Shown here piece by piece: positions 8,685 to 17,781 of a stretch of DNA of 36,974 nt. The position numbers and the translations under genes are program-made. Origin of the DNA: an uncultured Aquimarina sp. (GTDB taxonomy: Bacteria; Bacteroidota; Bacteroidia; Flavobacteriales; Flavobacteriaceae); NCBI GenBank assembly GCA_947499005.1, contig CANMML010000035.1, forward strand, positions 1 to 36,974, read 5' to 3'. Under the pieces are notes generated by a model. It was given only the letters and a program-made list of their open reading frames with translations, made no database searches and had not been told where the DNA came from. How positions within the stretch are numbered: position 1 is the first letter of the stretch; each line of letters opens with the position of its first letter.

Positions 8685-8849
8685 CTAAAAATCACAAGTC
8701 CCTGGTATCGGCTGCTCAATGCTGCTCCCATCAGGCAATGTAATAGTTCTAGTTTCACAACCTCCTTTATCTTCTTCTTTGGTACATGAAGTCAAGCCCA
8801 AGAAAAGAAACAGACTTGACAAAACAATTAGGTATTGAAAGTACTTCAT
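8685..8849 (-). CDS. small lipoprotein, 54 residues
   Basis: A short frame starting at an ATG at 8849 and ending in TAG at 8685. It begins MKYFQYLIVLSSLFLFLGL and has a lipobox LTSC with Cys22, then a short acidic mature part (CTKEEDKGGCE) and a tail with ITLPDGSSIEQPIPGTCDF. The clean signal and lipobox, and the position 7 nt behind the DUF3157-like gene on the same strand, support a real gene of the same operon. The mature part has only 33 residues, with two further cysteines that might pair. Function unknown. Confidence 0.7.
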   Translation of the reverse strand: MKYFQYLIVLSSLFLFLGLTSCTKEEDKGGCETRTITLPDGSSIEQPIPGTCDF

Positions 8850-8856
8850 TAATATT

Positions 8857-9342
8857 TTACAAATTAATTTTAACTCTTTTCGTAATGGTGAAATTCAACC
8901 TCTTATAACGTACCGTATTTCCATTGGCACAAAAAGTATAAGTTCCCTTTTGTTTTGTTTCTCTAAAGCTCAATAAAGTAACATCATCAACCGAACATTT
9001 ATTATCCTTCGCTACACGACGTTTGATATATTTTATTGTTGCTTTTCCTCTTTTCAAATAAGACTGAACTCTCATTGTAGGCTTAGGCTCTACAAAACCA
9101 TCCTTAACACAACCTTTCGAAGTTGGTAATGCAGGTTTAGCGGCTTCAATTTCTTCCTCAGTCAATTCTTTCTTAGCGATAGGAGCTTCATCTGTTTTCT
9201 CCTGTACAACATCAATGTATTCCCATGTATAATCGGGCTTTAATAACACACTTTTACCATCCTTTAATTGAACGATAGTGCTCTTTTGAGCAAATGAGAT
9301 TGACGAAATTGCTAATAATACAATGAATAAGAATTTACGCAT
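8857..9342 (-). CDS. DUF3157-like secreted protein
   Basis: 161 residues with a signal peptide (MRKFLFIVLLAISSISFAQ). The following segment TIVQLKDGKSVLLKPDYTWEYIDV resembles the 'DG+xVLLxxDxTWEY' start of DUF3157 proteins. The C-terminal half is basic and carries two cysteines (KCSVDDVTLL and TFCANGNTVRYKRLNF), ending in FTITKRVKINL. It is probably periplasmic or surface-exposed; no enzymatic motif is visible. It is followed 7 nt later by the small lipoprotein gene and is divergent from the histidine kinase gene. A perfect -7 box lies at 9359-9366. The DUF assignment comes from recalled motif similarity only. Confidence 0.65.
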   Translation of the reverse strand: MRKFLFIVLLAISSISFAQKSTIVQLKDGKSVLLKPDYTWEYIDVVQEKTDEAPIAKKELTEEEIEAAKPALPTSKGCVKDGFVEPKPTMRVQSYLKRGKATIKYIKRRVAKDNKCSVDDVTLLSFRETKQKGTYTFCANGNTVRYKRLNFTITKRVKINL

Positions 9343-9358
9343 AGTTCTTGTTTTGCCC

Positions 9359-9366
9359 CAAATGTA
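9359..9366 (-). promoter_or_regulatory. -7 promoter box of the DUF3157-like gene
   Basis: Minus strand TACATTTG, an exact TAnnTTTG match 16 bases upstream of the ATG; the -33 region is weak. Confidence 0.5.
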
Positions 9367-9426
9367 AGTACTTTACACATATAAAACTTAATTTTACAGA
9401 ACTAGATATATTCAAAAATCTAAATT

Positions 9427-10887
9427 TTGTTTAAAAAACCTTTTTCACTTCGTATTCGGTTATTCATCTCGATGATGTTTTTGGTATTGATTTCAGCTAT
9501 TGTCATCGCTACCATCACGGCTTATCGTTATAAAAATGAAGCCGAACTATATCACCAAAGCCGTTTAGAACGTAAAGAACGGTCTATCAAAAGACATATC
9601 AATTACATACTTCGTAGAACTACATACCCTGTTAAGACTAAAAATATTCCTCTAATTTTTAAGGAGAATGGTCGTATTTATGAACTTTCAGAAATTCATC
9701 GAATGCCGCTTATCATTTATGATTTAGATGGAAAATTATTATTGAAATCTAATGAAAGTTTTTCTAAAGATACTCTCGAACAACAAATCCCTAAAAATGT
9801 AATTTCACAAATTAAAGACTCTACAAACAAAACGCATTTAGTGAGTTACGAAAATGAAGGCGAACGTTTCAAATCACTATATACTTATATCACAGATAAT
9901 AAATTCAAGCCTTTAGCTATTCTAAACTTACCCTATGTTCAAAATGATGATCTAGTTAAAAAAGACATCCGTGCCTTTATAAAAAACTTAGCTGAGGTTT
10001 ATGTATTGATGCTAGTACTTTCGATGATTTTGGCGTTCGTGCTTTCCAATTTTATTACAAGTAGAATGAAAGCTATTTCAAATAAAATTAAAGAAACACG
10101 ATTAGGGACTTCTAATACAAAAATTACCGTTGATAATGTTAGTGAAGAGATTAGCACCATTGTAACGGCATACAATAGCATGATTGATCAATTAGAAGCT
10201 AGTGCTGTTAAATTAGCAAGAAGTGAGCGCGAAAATGCTTGGAAAGAAATGGCACGACAGGTTGCGCATGAGATTAAAAACCCATTGACTCCAATGCGCT
10301 TAACCATTCAAAGCTTCGAACGCAGATTTGATCCTGAAGACCCGAACATACGATCAAAATTGGGGGAATATAGTGAGACACTTATTCAACAAATTGATAC
10401 TATGAGTACCATTGCTTCTGCCTTTTCTGATTTTGCGAAATTACCGCATCGCAAAGATGAAATACTGGATCTTAATGACGTAATAGATTCGGTAGTAGAT
10501 ATTTTCCCCGAACAAGGTGTTAGCTTTAATCCTTCTAAGCTACCTATTCAAATAAATTTTGATAAGGTACAGTTAGTAAGAGTAACTACCAACCTCGTAA
10601 AAAATGCATTACAGGCTATCCCAGACAGCAGAAGACCCCAAATAATTATTTCTACCAAAACAGCTAATAATTATGCCATTATCGAAATACGAGACAATGG
10701 TAGTGGTATTAAAGATGAAAATAAACATAAAATTTTCGAGCCTAATTTTACCACTAAAACGAGTGGGATGGGATTGGGATTAGCTATGGTACGAAGTATT
10801 TTGGAAACCTATGAAGGAAGTATTGATTTTACATCAACGATTGATCTAGGCACTACCTTTAATGTTGAAATACCAATTACAAGGTAA
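9427..10887 (+). CDS. NtrY-like HAMP sensor histidine kinase, TTG start
   Basis: 486 residues. The only in-frame start near the first membrane helix is TTG at 9427; a stop (TAA at 9421) lies two codons upstream, so translation must begin here. Order: helix at about 10-30, periplasmic sensor region, second helix at about 186-210, HAMP, then the dimerisation helix with ENAWKEMARQVAHEIKNPLTP (phospho-acceptor His281), N box (TNLVKNALQAIP) and G boxes (DNGSGI; GMGLGLAMV). The H-box wording is that of NtrY-type kinases. No response regulator gene is adjacent, so the partner lies elsewhere. The next gene on the same strand, a crotonase, starts 47 nt later and might share a transcript. Confidence 0.88.
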   Translation: MFKKPFSLRIRLFISMMFLVLISAIVIATITAYRYKNEAELYHQSRLERKERSIKRHINYILRRTTYPVKTKNIPLIFKENGRIYELSEIHRMPLIIYDLDGKLLLKSNESFSKDTLEQQIPKNVISQIKDSTNKTHLVSYENEGERFKSLYTYITDNKFKPLAILNLPYVQNDDLVKKDIRAFIKNLAEVYVLMLVLSMILAFVLSNFITSRMKAISNKIKETRLGTSNTKITVDNVSEEISTIVTAYNSMIDQLEASAVKLARSERENAWKEMARQVAHEIKNPLTPMRLTIQSFERRFDPEDPNIRSKLGEYSETLIQQIDTMSTIASAFSDFAKLPHRKDEILDLNDVIDSVVDIFPEQGVSFNPSKLPIQINFDKVQLVRVTTNLVKNALQAIPDSRRPQIIISTKTANNYAIIEIRDNGSGIKDENKHKIFEPNFTTKTSGMGLGLAMVRSILETYEGSIDFTSTIDLGTTFNVEIPITR

Positions 10888-10934
10888 CATCAACTTACTT
10901 TTTCTTACATTTAAAGAACCTTGAATTTAATCCT

Positions 10935-11702
10935 ATGGAATTTCATAATTTAATATATACACCTAAAGAACAATGTGTTCTAATTACCATAAATAGGCCT
11001 AAAAAATTAAATGCTCTTAACAAAGAACTTATAGAGGAATTAAATCATGTATTAAGGTATGCTAATGAAGATAAAGCTGTTAGAGCTGTTGTTATTACTG
11101 GTAGCGGAGATAAAGCTTTTGTAGCTGGAGCAGACATTAAAGAGTTTTCTAATTTTAACCCAGAAGAAGGGGAAGCACTTGCTAAAGAAGGACAGTCTCT
11201 ACTTTTCGATTTCATTGAAAATATGGACAAACCTGTCATTGCTGCGATCAATGGATATGCGTTAGGCGGCGGTCTAGAGTTGGCTTTGGCTTGTCATCTA
11301 CGCGTTGCTGTAGAGGGAGCTAAATTTGGCTTCCCAGAGGTTTCCCTTGGGCTTATCCCTGGTTATGGAGGCACACAACGTTTACCTCATATTGTTGGTA
11401 AAAGTCACGCAATGGATTTAATTCTTACAGCGCGAATGTTAAATGCCGAAGAAGCTTATGATATCAGTTTGGTAAATGATGTTGTTCCTAAAGAGGCATT
11501 ATTAGATAAAGCTTTTGAAATCGTTGAGGCTCTCTCTAAAAATTCGCCAAATGCACTAGCACAAGCAATGAAAGCAATCAACCATAGCTTTAATAAAGAA
11601 GGCTATGAGATTGAAAAAAGAAGCTTTGGTAATTGTTTTCAAACACCTGACTTTAAAGAAGGTGTTGATGCTTTTTTAAACAAAAGGAAGCCTAAATTTT
11701 AG
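10935..11702 (+). CDS. enoyl-CoA hydratase/isomerase (crotonase)
   Basis: 255 residues, the usual length for a single-domain crotonase. The CoA-binding/oxyanion segment AFVAGADIKEF and the ALGGGLELALACH helix are present. The two catalytic acids are Glu115 (GGGLEL) and Glu135 (FPEVSLGLIPGYGGTQRL), 20 residues apart as in rat crotonase (Glu144/Glu164). It should hydrate trans-2-enoyl-CoA in fatty-acid or amino-acid breakdown; the chain-length preference cannot be read from sequence. Its stop codon overlaps by 4 nt the stop of the convergent C40 peptidase gene, with no room for a terminator hairpin between them. Confidence 0.9.
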   Translation: MEFHNLIYTPKEQCVLITINRPKKLNALNKELIEELNHVLRYANEDKAVRAVVITGSGDKAFVAGADIKEFSNFNPEEGEALAKEGQSLLFDFIENMDKPVIAAINGYALGGGLELALACHLRVAVEGAKFGFPEVSLGLIPGYGGTQRLPHIVGKSHAMDLILTARMLNAEEAYDISLVNDVVPKEALLDKAFEIVEALSKNSPNALAQAMKAINHSFNKEGYEIEKRSFGNCFQTPDFKEGVDAFLNKRKPKF

Positions 11703-12163
11703 AGTACTCTCGTAATTAAACGTAGTCTTTTTCCCCAATAACTACTTGTTAATTTAGAATAAATAACTCCTTTCGATGTTGACGCATGGATAAATGTGAT
11801 TCCTTTTCTCGACACATCTGTAATAATACCTACATGATTAATTTTTCTACTACGGCCTGTAGCAAAGAAAATCAAGTCACCAGGTTCTGCCTTTCTTGCT
11901 TTAATTTTTTTCCCCCTTTTAGACATTTCGCGAGACGTCCTAGGAAGCTTAATTCTATTTTTCTTGAATGCCGTGTACACCAAACCCGAGCAATCAATCC
12001 CCGATTTGGAAAGCCCCCCCATTTGGTGGCGTGTTCCTAAAAAAGTTTGTGCTGTCTGAATGACTTTTTTTGCTTTACCCTTTGGTTTTTTTGTTCCCTG
12101 AACACCTGCAAAACTTGCAATTCCAAAAAACAAAAAGCAGATAAGAAATACTATTCTTTTCAT
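11699..12163 (-). CDS. NlpC/P60 (C40) cell-wall peptidase
   Basis: 154 residues with a signal peptide (MKRIVFLICFLFFGIASFAG). The NlpC/P60 triad is complete: Cys58 in GIDCSGLVYTAF, His110 in INHVGIITD and a third polar residue His126 in FIHASTSKGV. It probably cuts gamma-D-glutamyl-diaminopimelate bonds in peptidoglycan in the periplasm. The start codon overlaps the lpxB stop by one base (TAATG), making it the last gene of the surE-lpxB operon. It is convergent with the crotonase gene. Confidence 0.9.
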   Translation of the reverse strand: MKRIVFLICFLFFGIASFAGVQGTKKPKGKAKKVIQTAQTFLGTRHQMGGLSKSGIDCSGLVYTAFKKNRIKLPRTSREMSKRGKKIKARKAEPGDLIFFATGRSRKINHVGIITDVSRKGITFIHASTSKGVIYSKLTSSYWGKRLRLITRVL

Positions 12164-13275
12164 TATGAATTTAATATCTCAATAATTTGATGTGCTGTTT
12201 TTTCACTTGCTCCTACCCCTCCTAATCTTTCTTCCAATTGATCATAGGCTGTAAGCATACATTTCCTGTTTTCACTTTCAATGATCTTGCCAAATTCCTC
12301 TTTTAGACGACCATAATTGAATTCATCTTGAATTAATTCTTTGACTACTTCTTTATCCATCACCAAATTCACCAAAGAGATGTAATCTAGTTTCACAATT
12401 CGTTTGGCAATAGCATATGAAATAGCACTCCCCTTATAACAAACCACTTGAGGTACTTTAAATAATGCCGTTTCTAATGTTGCTGTTCCAGAAGTAACTA
12501 AAGCAAATGCCGCATTATTAAGAATATCATACGTTCTATTCTTAATTAATTTGACATCTTGGGCACCTATTAATTCTTGATAAAATGCTTTTTCTTGGCT
12601 TGGTGCTCCAGCTATTATAAATTGATACTGTGGATATACATTATTTAACTGCAACATTACACTAAGCATATTAGTGATTTCCTGTTTTCTACTACCAGGA
12701 AGCAAGGCCACAATGGGTTGATCTGTCAAGCCAAACTCTTCCCTAAATAATGTTTTATCTGTAAGCTGATACGAGTGTACGGCATCAATCAAAGGATGCC
12801 CGACATAATTAACTTCATAATCATATTTAGCATAAAAATCTTTTACAAAAGGAAGCACAACGAACATATGATCGACAACTTCTTTTATGGTCTTTACCCT
12901 TCCTGCTCTAGAAGCCCAAACCTGAGGACTGATATAATAAAACGTTTTGAAACCAAGGGGTTTTGCCCATTTGGCTATGCGCAGATTAAACCCCGAATTA
13001 TCTATAAAAATTAGTGCATCGGGCTGAAAATTCTCGATATCTTCTTTGCAAAACTTAATGAGTTTAAGAATTCTAAATAAATTTTTCAACACCTCAAAAA
13101 AGCCCATAAAAGCACGCTCTTTGTAATGCGATACCAAAGTAGCCCCTGCATCTTCCATTAGATCTCCTCCCCAACACACAATCTCTGCACGGCTGTCTTT
13201 CTTTTTAATCTCTTTAATAAGATTACTACCATGCAAATCTCCAGATGCTTCTCCTGCTAGGATATAATATTTCAT
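12163..13275 (-). CDS. lpxB: lipid-A-disaccharide synthase
   Basis: 370 residues, the normal length. The GT19 signature appears at the N-terminus (YYILAGEASGDLHGSNLI), followed by CWGGDLMEDAG, the FIDNSGFN and YYISPQVWASRAGRVKTI segments, ALLPGSRKQEI and the donor-binding TSGTATLETAL. It joins UDP-2,3-diacylglucosamine and 2,3-diacylglucosamine-1-phosphate in lipid A synthesis at the cytoplasmic face of the inner membrane. It lies 10 nt after the small membrane-protein gene and overlaps the C40 peptidase start, in a surE-ORF-lpxB-C40 operon. Confidence 0.97.
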   Translation of the reverse strand: MKYYILAGEASGDLHGSNLIKEIKKKDSRAEIVCWGGDLMEDAGATLVSHYKERAFMGFFEVLKNLFRILKLIKFCKEDIENFQPDALIFIDNSGFNLRIAKWAKPLGFKTFYYISPQVWASRAGRVKTIKEVVDHMFVVLPFVKDFYAKYDYEVNYVGHPLIDAVHSYQLTDKTLFREEFGLTDQPIVALLPGSRKQEITNMLSVMLQLNNVYPQYQFIIAGAPSQEKAFYQELIGAQDVKLIKNRTYDILNNAAFALVTSGTATLETALFKVPQVVCYKGSAISYAIAKRIVKLDYISLVNLVMDKEVVKELIQDEFNYGRLKEEFGKIIESENRKCMLTAYDQLEERLGGVGASEKTAHQIIEILNS

Positions 13276-13285
13276 CTGCTCAAGT

Positions 13286-13576
13286 TTATTTTAGCTTTTG
13301 AATCAGTACAAAAGTAGCGACTAATAGGGTAGCAAAAATGACACCTCTTGCTTGATGTGATTTCTTTTGTTTCAAAAAGACAAAGAATGCTACTAAATTC
13401 AACAATGCTCCGGCTGATAATATTGGAGCAATTAAATTTTCTTCTATGGCAAGATCTATCGTTTCAGAAATACTGTAATTTGAAAACCCAAGAATCCATA
13501 AAACACTTCCAACAACAGTCGTAATAATTCCTACGACAAAACCTACGATGATATTTTTTATAGCTCTATTTTTCAT
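13286..13576 (-). CDS. small three-helix membrane protein
   Basis: 96 residues with three hydrophobic segments (about 8-30, 48-68 and 78-93) separated by short polar loops; no signal-peptidase site or catalytic motif. I do not recognise the family. Its start overlaps surE by 11 nt and its end is 10 nt from lpxB, so it is embedded in the lipid A operon and probably real. A role at the inner membrane is likely from topology; nothing more can be said. Confidence 0.75.
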   Translation of the reverse strand: MKNRAIKNIIVGFVVGIITTVVGSVLWILGFSNYSISETIDLAIEENLIAPILSAGALLNLVAFFVFLKQKKSHQARGVIFATLLVATFVLIQKLK

Positions 13577-14351
13577 TTAATCCCCAAGAGTTTAATTCTT
13601 GAATATAATGGTGTGCTGTTAGATCAAACTGTGTCGGTACCACGGAAACATATCCATTTGCTAACGCCCATTCATCGGTATCTTCTCCTTTATCTTCATT
13701 CACAAACTTCCCTGTTAACCAATAATACGTGCGTCCCAATGGGTTTTCTCGCTTATCAAAATCTTCTTCCCAATGTGCATTTGCTTGTCTACAGATTTTA
13801 ATTCCTTTAATTTCTTTTTCTGGTAACTTAGGGAAATTAACATTAAGTACTGCTCCTTTAGGAGTTCCCCTTTCTAAAACCTGACTAACTATTTTTCTAA
13901 TAAAAGGTTTACAAGGCTCAAAATCAGCATTCATACTATAGTCTAATAAGGAAAAACCGATTGCAGGAATTCCTTCAATCCCTGCTTCGACCGCTGCACT
14001 CATAGTTCCCGAATAAATGACATTAATTGCTGCATTCGAACCATGATTTATACCACTAACACATAAATCTGGTTTTCTTTTTAAAATTTCGTGAGTAGCC
14101 ATTTTTACACAGTCTGCTGGAGTTCCCGAACAAGCATATTCTTTTTGTGATGCTTCCTTATCTATTACTATTTCGTCGCAATATAAAGCTTCACTAATGG
14201 TAATTGCATGCCCTTTTGCACTTTGTGGACTATCAGGTGCTACCACCAGTACATCTCCTATTTCATTCATCACAGAAATCAGTGTACGAATACCTGGTGC
14301 GGTGATCCCATCGTCATTCGTAACTAGAATTAATGGTTTTTTTGTTGGCAT
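13566..14351 (-). CDS. surE: 5'/3'-nucleotidase SurE
   Basis: 261 residues. The SurE metal site is clear: ILVTNDDGITAPGI with Asp13 and Asp14, then PQSAKGHAIT supplying the conserved Ser, and VSGINHGSNAA supplying the conserved Asn. It dephosphorylates nucleoside monophosphates in the cytoplasm as part of stress survival. It is the first gene of the surE-membrane protein-lpxB-C40 operon and is divergent from the Prc protease gene across a 178-bp spacer. That spacer holds a 10-bp palindrome GTAACGTTAC at 14458-14467. Confidence 0.95.
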   Translation of the reverse strand: MPTKKPLILVTNDDGITAPGIRTLISVMNEIGDVLVVAPDSPQSAKGHAITISEALYCDEIVIDKEASQKEYACSGTPADCVKMATHEILKRKPDLCVSGINHGSNAAINVIYSGTMSAAVEAGIEGIPAIGFSLLDYSMNADFEPCKPFIRKIVSQVLERGTPKGAVLNVNFPKLPEKEIKGIKICRQANAHWEEDFDKRENPLGRTYYWLTGKFVNEDKGEDTDEWALANGYVSVVPTQFDLTAHHYIQELNSWGLNEK

Positions 14352-14529
14352 TATTCTTGAAGTTAGGTGGATAAAGGTATCACTTTTTATATATTTACCT
14401 TATGATAATAGTTCGGTATCGCTTATATAAACTGATTTATTGATTTCTATTATTTATGTAACGTTACCATGAATAATAAGTATCTTTAGAAGATGATTTA
14501 TTAGTACCCAATATTTACCTGCAAATTTT

Positions 14530-16674
14530 ATGAAGAAGAGTTTTGTAATATTAATGACTGGCCTTATGGTTGGTGTGGTTTCTTGCAGTTTTACTCCAAA
14601 ACAAAAGTCCAATGAAGAGCGTCAAAAATTATTAATTGATCTAATCAGTTTTGTGCTAGATAAAGCACACTTCGATGCTAGAGTGTTAAATGATGCTTTT
14701 TCTGAAGAAGTTTTTGATGCTTATATGGAACAACTTGATCCACAAAAACGCTATTTCTACAAATCGGATATAGAAGAATTTAGTGCTCATAAAAATCAAT
14801 TAGATGATTATATTAGAGATAAAGAGTTGGATTTCTTTTACCAAACCTATGAACGTTTACAACAACGTTTAGTAGAATCTAAAGCTCTCTACGAAAATAT
14901 CTTAACTGAAAAATTTGACTTTAGCGAAAAGGGCATTATAGATATAGATTACGACAATGTGCCTTATGTAGAAAATGAGAAGCAAATGCGTGACCGTTGG
15001 TCAAAAAGGTTAAAATATAGTACTCTTAGCACCTATTATGACAAACTAGAGGAACAAGAAAAAAGTCTAGAAAAAGATCCAAAGGCTAAAGTAATTAGCA
15101 ACATCGAGATTGAAGAAGAATCTAGAAAAATTACTGAAACTTCTGTCGGAGAGTTCTTTGATTTCATTGAAGAATTAAACGAAAAAGATTGGTTTGCGTT
15201 GTACATAAATGCAATCGTTGAAACCTACGACCCTCACACTTATTATTTTGCACCAAAAGATAAAGATCGTTTCGACATTTCAATGTCTGGAAAACTTGAA
15301 GGAATTGGAGCTCGCTTACAAAAGAAAAATGATAATATTAAAATTGTAGCGGTTATATCTGGAGGGCCAGCATGGCGAGGAGAAGAGGTTGAAGTAGGTG
15401 ATATTATCTTAAAAGTAAAACAAGAGGATGAAGAAGAGGCCGTAAGCATTGTAGGAATGAGACTTGATGATGCCGTAAGCTTAATTAAGGGACCTAAAGG
15501 AACTAAAGTTACCTTGACGCTTCGCCGCGTTGATGGATCTATCGATGACATCGTAATCACTAGAGATGTTGTCGAGTTAGAAGAAACTTATGCTAAAAGC
15601 TCATTAATAGAAAAAGGGGACAAATTTTACGGATTGATTAATCTGCCTAAGTTCTATTTCAATGCAGAGGATTATGATTCTCGAAATGCCGCTTCGGATG
15701 TAGAAAAAGAAATTGAACGTCTAAAAGAAAAAAAGATTGATGGTCTTGTTATAGATCTTAGAAATAATGGAGGGGGCTCTTTAAAGGCTGCTGTAGATGT
15801 TGCTGGTCTCTTTATTAAGACAGGACCTGTAGTACAAGTAAAAAGCAGAGGCGCTAGAAAACAAGTTCTTGATGACAAAAACCCTTCTTTGATCTGGGAT
15901 GGACCATTGGTAATTATGGTTAACGAATTATCAGCTTCAGCTTCAGAAATTCTTGCTGCTGCAATACAAGATTACAAAAGAGGAATTGTTATTGGAAGTA
16001 AGCAAACTTACGGGAAAGGAACCGTTCAATCTATCATAGACCTTAACCGATGGTTACGAAGTAATAATAATGGAGATCTAGGAGCAATTAAAGTAACGAC
16101 ATCAAAGTTTTATCGCATTAATGGAGGGTCTACTCAGTTAGAAGGTGTTAAGAGTGATGTTGTCGTTCCAGACAGATATAGCTATATCAATGTTGGAGAA
16201 AAAGATCAAGAAAACCCTTTACCTTACGATAAGATCGCTCCTGCGCAATATAGCCATTGGAATAGTCTTATTGGATATGAAGATATCATTCAAAGAAGTA
16301 AAGATCGCATGGAGAAAAACTCTCAAATAGGTTTGATCGATGAAAGTGCACGTTGGTTATCTCAACGTCGCGATATGAAAAAGATATCTCTTAAATACTC
16401 TGATTACAAAGATGATATTGATAAGAACGAGAAAAAAATCAAGTATTTCGAAAAAATAGAAGAATACAAATCTAACTTAGATTTCAATTCATTACCATAC
16501 GAATTAGTGAAAATTGAAGAAGATACCGTACTTGGCGAAAAAAGACGTCGCTGGCATGAAAATCTTAAATCTGATGTATATGTAGACGAAGCAATTAATG
16601 TTTTAGAAGATATAGAAACAGAACAATATAAAGCCAACCTTGGCGCTATTGGAGAGGATAAAGTTCATGACTAA
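14530..16674 (+). CDS. prc: tail-specific protease Prc/Tsp (S41), lipoprotein
   Basis: 714 residues. The N-terminus is a lipoprotein signal (MKKSFVILMTGLMVGVVSC, Cys19). A helical Tsp N-terminal domain follows. The PDZ domain is at about 250-340 (GKLEGIGARLQ ... GGPAWRGEEVEVGDIIL), then the S41 catalytic domain. Catalytic Ser470 lies in LSASASEIL, with Asp481 (IQDY) and Lys496 (TYGKGTVQ); the Ser-Lys spacing is one longer than in E. coli Tsp. The C-terminal DUF3340-like region completes the fold. It degrades periplasmic proteins from the C-terminus. The stop overlaps the permease start by 8 nt. Confidence 0.93.
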   Translation: MKKSFVILMTGLMVGVVSCSFTPKQKSNEERQKLLIDLISFVLDKAHFDARVLNDAFSEEVFDAYMEQLDPQKRYFYKSDIEEFSAHKNQLDDYIRDKELDFFYQTYERLQQRLVESKALYENILTEKFDFSEKGIIDIDYDNVPYVENEKQMRDRWSKRLKYSTLSTYYDKLEEQEKSLEKDPKAKVISNIEIEEESRKITETSVGEFFDFIEELNEKDWFALYINAIVETYDPHTYYFAPKDKDRFDISMSGKLEGIGARLQKKNDNIKIVAVISGGPAWRGEEVEVGDIILKVKQEDEEEAVSIVGMRLDDAVSLIKGPKGTKVTLTLRRVDGSIDDIVITRDVVELEETYAKSSLIEKGDKFYGLINLPKFYFNAEDYDSRNAASDVEKEIERLKEKKIDGLVIDLRNNGGGSLKAAVDVAGLFIKTGPVVQVKSRGARKQVLDDKNPSLIWDGPLVIMVNELSASASEILAAAIQDYKRGIVIGSKQTYGKGTVQSIIDLNRWLRSNNNGDLGAIKVTTSKFYRINGGSTQLEGVKSDVVVPDRYSYINVGEKDQENPLPYDKIAPAQYSHWNSLIGYEDIIQRSKDRMEKNSQIGLIDESARWLSQRRDMKKISLKYSDYKDDIDKNEKKIKYFEKIEEYKSNLDFNSLPYELVKIEEDTVLGEKRRRWHENLKSDVYVDEAINVLEDIETEQYKANLGAIGEDKVHD

Positions 16675-17779
16675 AGTCCAAAAATCAAGAAACATAAGTA
16701 CAGCGCTCCAAAAATGGAAATCACATTTTTGGAGCGTCGTCAGTTTTTGCACGATTATCTTTTATGGATTAATTGCTTTGTTTGCTTATTTGTTAGCTCC
16801 TGACCATAGTCAAAATGCTAACCAAATGCACCTTTCTATTCATTCAAAACCCCCAGGGTACAGCACTAAAATGCTTATCGTACCCAACAATAATACATCT
16901 GACACCTCTTATTCCTTTATCTCTCGATTTTTTAAAGGAACTCCATCTAGTGATACCGAAATCCCTTTCCATTCATTAAAAATCGATTCAACTGACCTAA
17001 TCATTTTCAGGCACCCCAAACAAGAGATTTCTACTGCTCAACGCATTTCCCTATCTACTTTCGAAACTACAGATTTTCAAAAGATAAGTCGGAGATACAC
17101 ACGAAATACCACTTTTTGGTTAGGAACCGATAAATATGGACGAGATATGTTAAGCCGCTTACTCATAGGAAGTAGAATTTCTTTTTCTATAGGTTTTGTA
17201 GCTGTCTTTATATCATTATTTATCGGAATCATTATCGGTGCTATTTCTGGTTATTTTGGAGGATGGATAGACAGCATTATGGTTTGGCTGATGAATGTAC
17301 TTTGGTCAATTCCTACATTATTATTAGTAATAGCCATTACTTTAGCATTAGGCAAAGGATTACTTCAAGTTTACATAGCTGTTGGGCTGACCATGTGGGT
17401 AGAAGTTGCCAGAGTAGTAAGGGGGCAGGTAATGTCCGTAAAAGAAAACCAATACATTACCGCTACTAAAGTACTTGGGTTTTCACACTTTAGAAGATTA
17501 TTTTATCATATTCTACCCAATAGCTTCTCTCCAGTAATTGTAATTGCCGCATCAAATTTCGCAAGCGCTATACTTATTGAAAGTGGACTGAGCTTTTTAG
17601 GAATCGGCGCTCAACCCCCAATACCAAGCTGGGGTTCTATGATAAAAGACCACTACCCATATATTATCTTAGGCAAAGCTTACATGGCATTAATCCCTGG
17701 GGTTGCTCTTATGACTTTAGTAATGTCTTTTATGCTACTTGGCAACGGAATAAGAGATTGGTTAGCTGTAAAAAAATAA
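16667..17779 (+). CDS. OppC/DppC-type ABC transporter permease
   Basis: 370 residues from the ATG at 16667, which overlaps the prc stop; the frame stays open upstream to 16640 but that lies inside prc. An N-terminal helix (residues about 20-45) is followed by a periplasmic insert, then a five-helix binding-protein-dependent permease domain starting after the signature WLGTDKYGRDMLSRLLIGSR. The EAA-like loop for the ATPase is ITATKVLGFSHFRRLFYHILPN. It would form half of an oligopeptide/dipeptide import pore in the inner membrane. No second permease, ATPase or binding-protein gene is adjacent. Pairing with Prc suggests uptake of peptides that Prc releases, but that is inference. Confidence 0.9.
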   Translation: MTKVQKSRNISTALQKWKSHFWSVVSFCTIIFYGLIALFAYLLAPDHSQNANQMHLSIHSKPPGYSTKMLIVPNNNTSDTSYSFISRFFKGTPSSDTEIPFHSLKIDSTDLIIFRHPKQEISTAQRISLSTFETTDFQKISRRYTRNTTFWLGTDKYGRDMLSRLLIGSRISFSIGFVAVFISLFIGIIIGAISGYFGGWIDSIMVWLMNVLWSIPTLLLVIAITLALGKGLLQVYIAVGLTMWVEVARVVRGQVMSVKENQYITATKVLGFSHFRRLFYHILPNSFSPVIVIAASNFASAILIESGLSFLGIGAQPPIPSWGSMIKDHYPYIILGKAYMALIPGVALMTLVMSFMLLGNGIRDWLAVKK

Positions 17780-17781
17780 TT

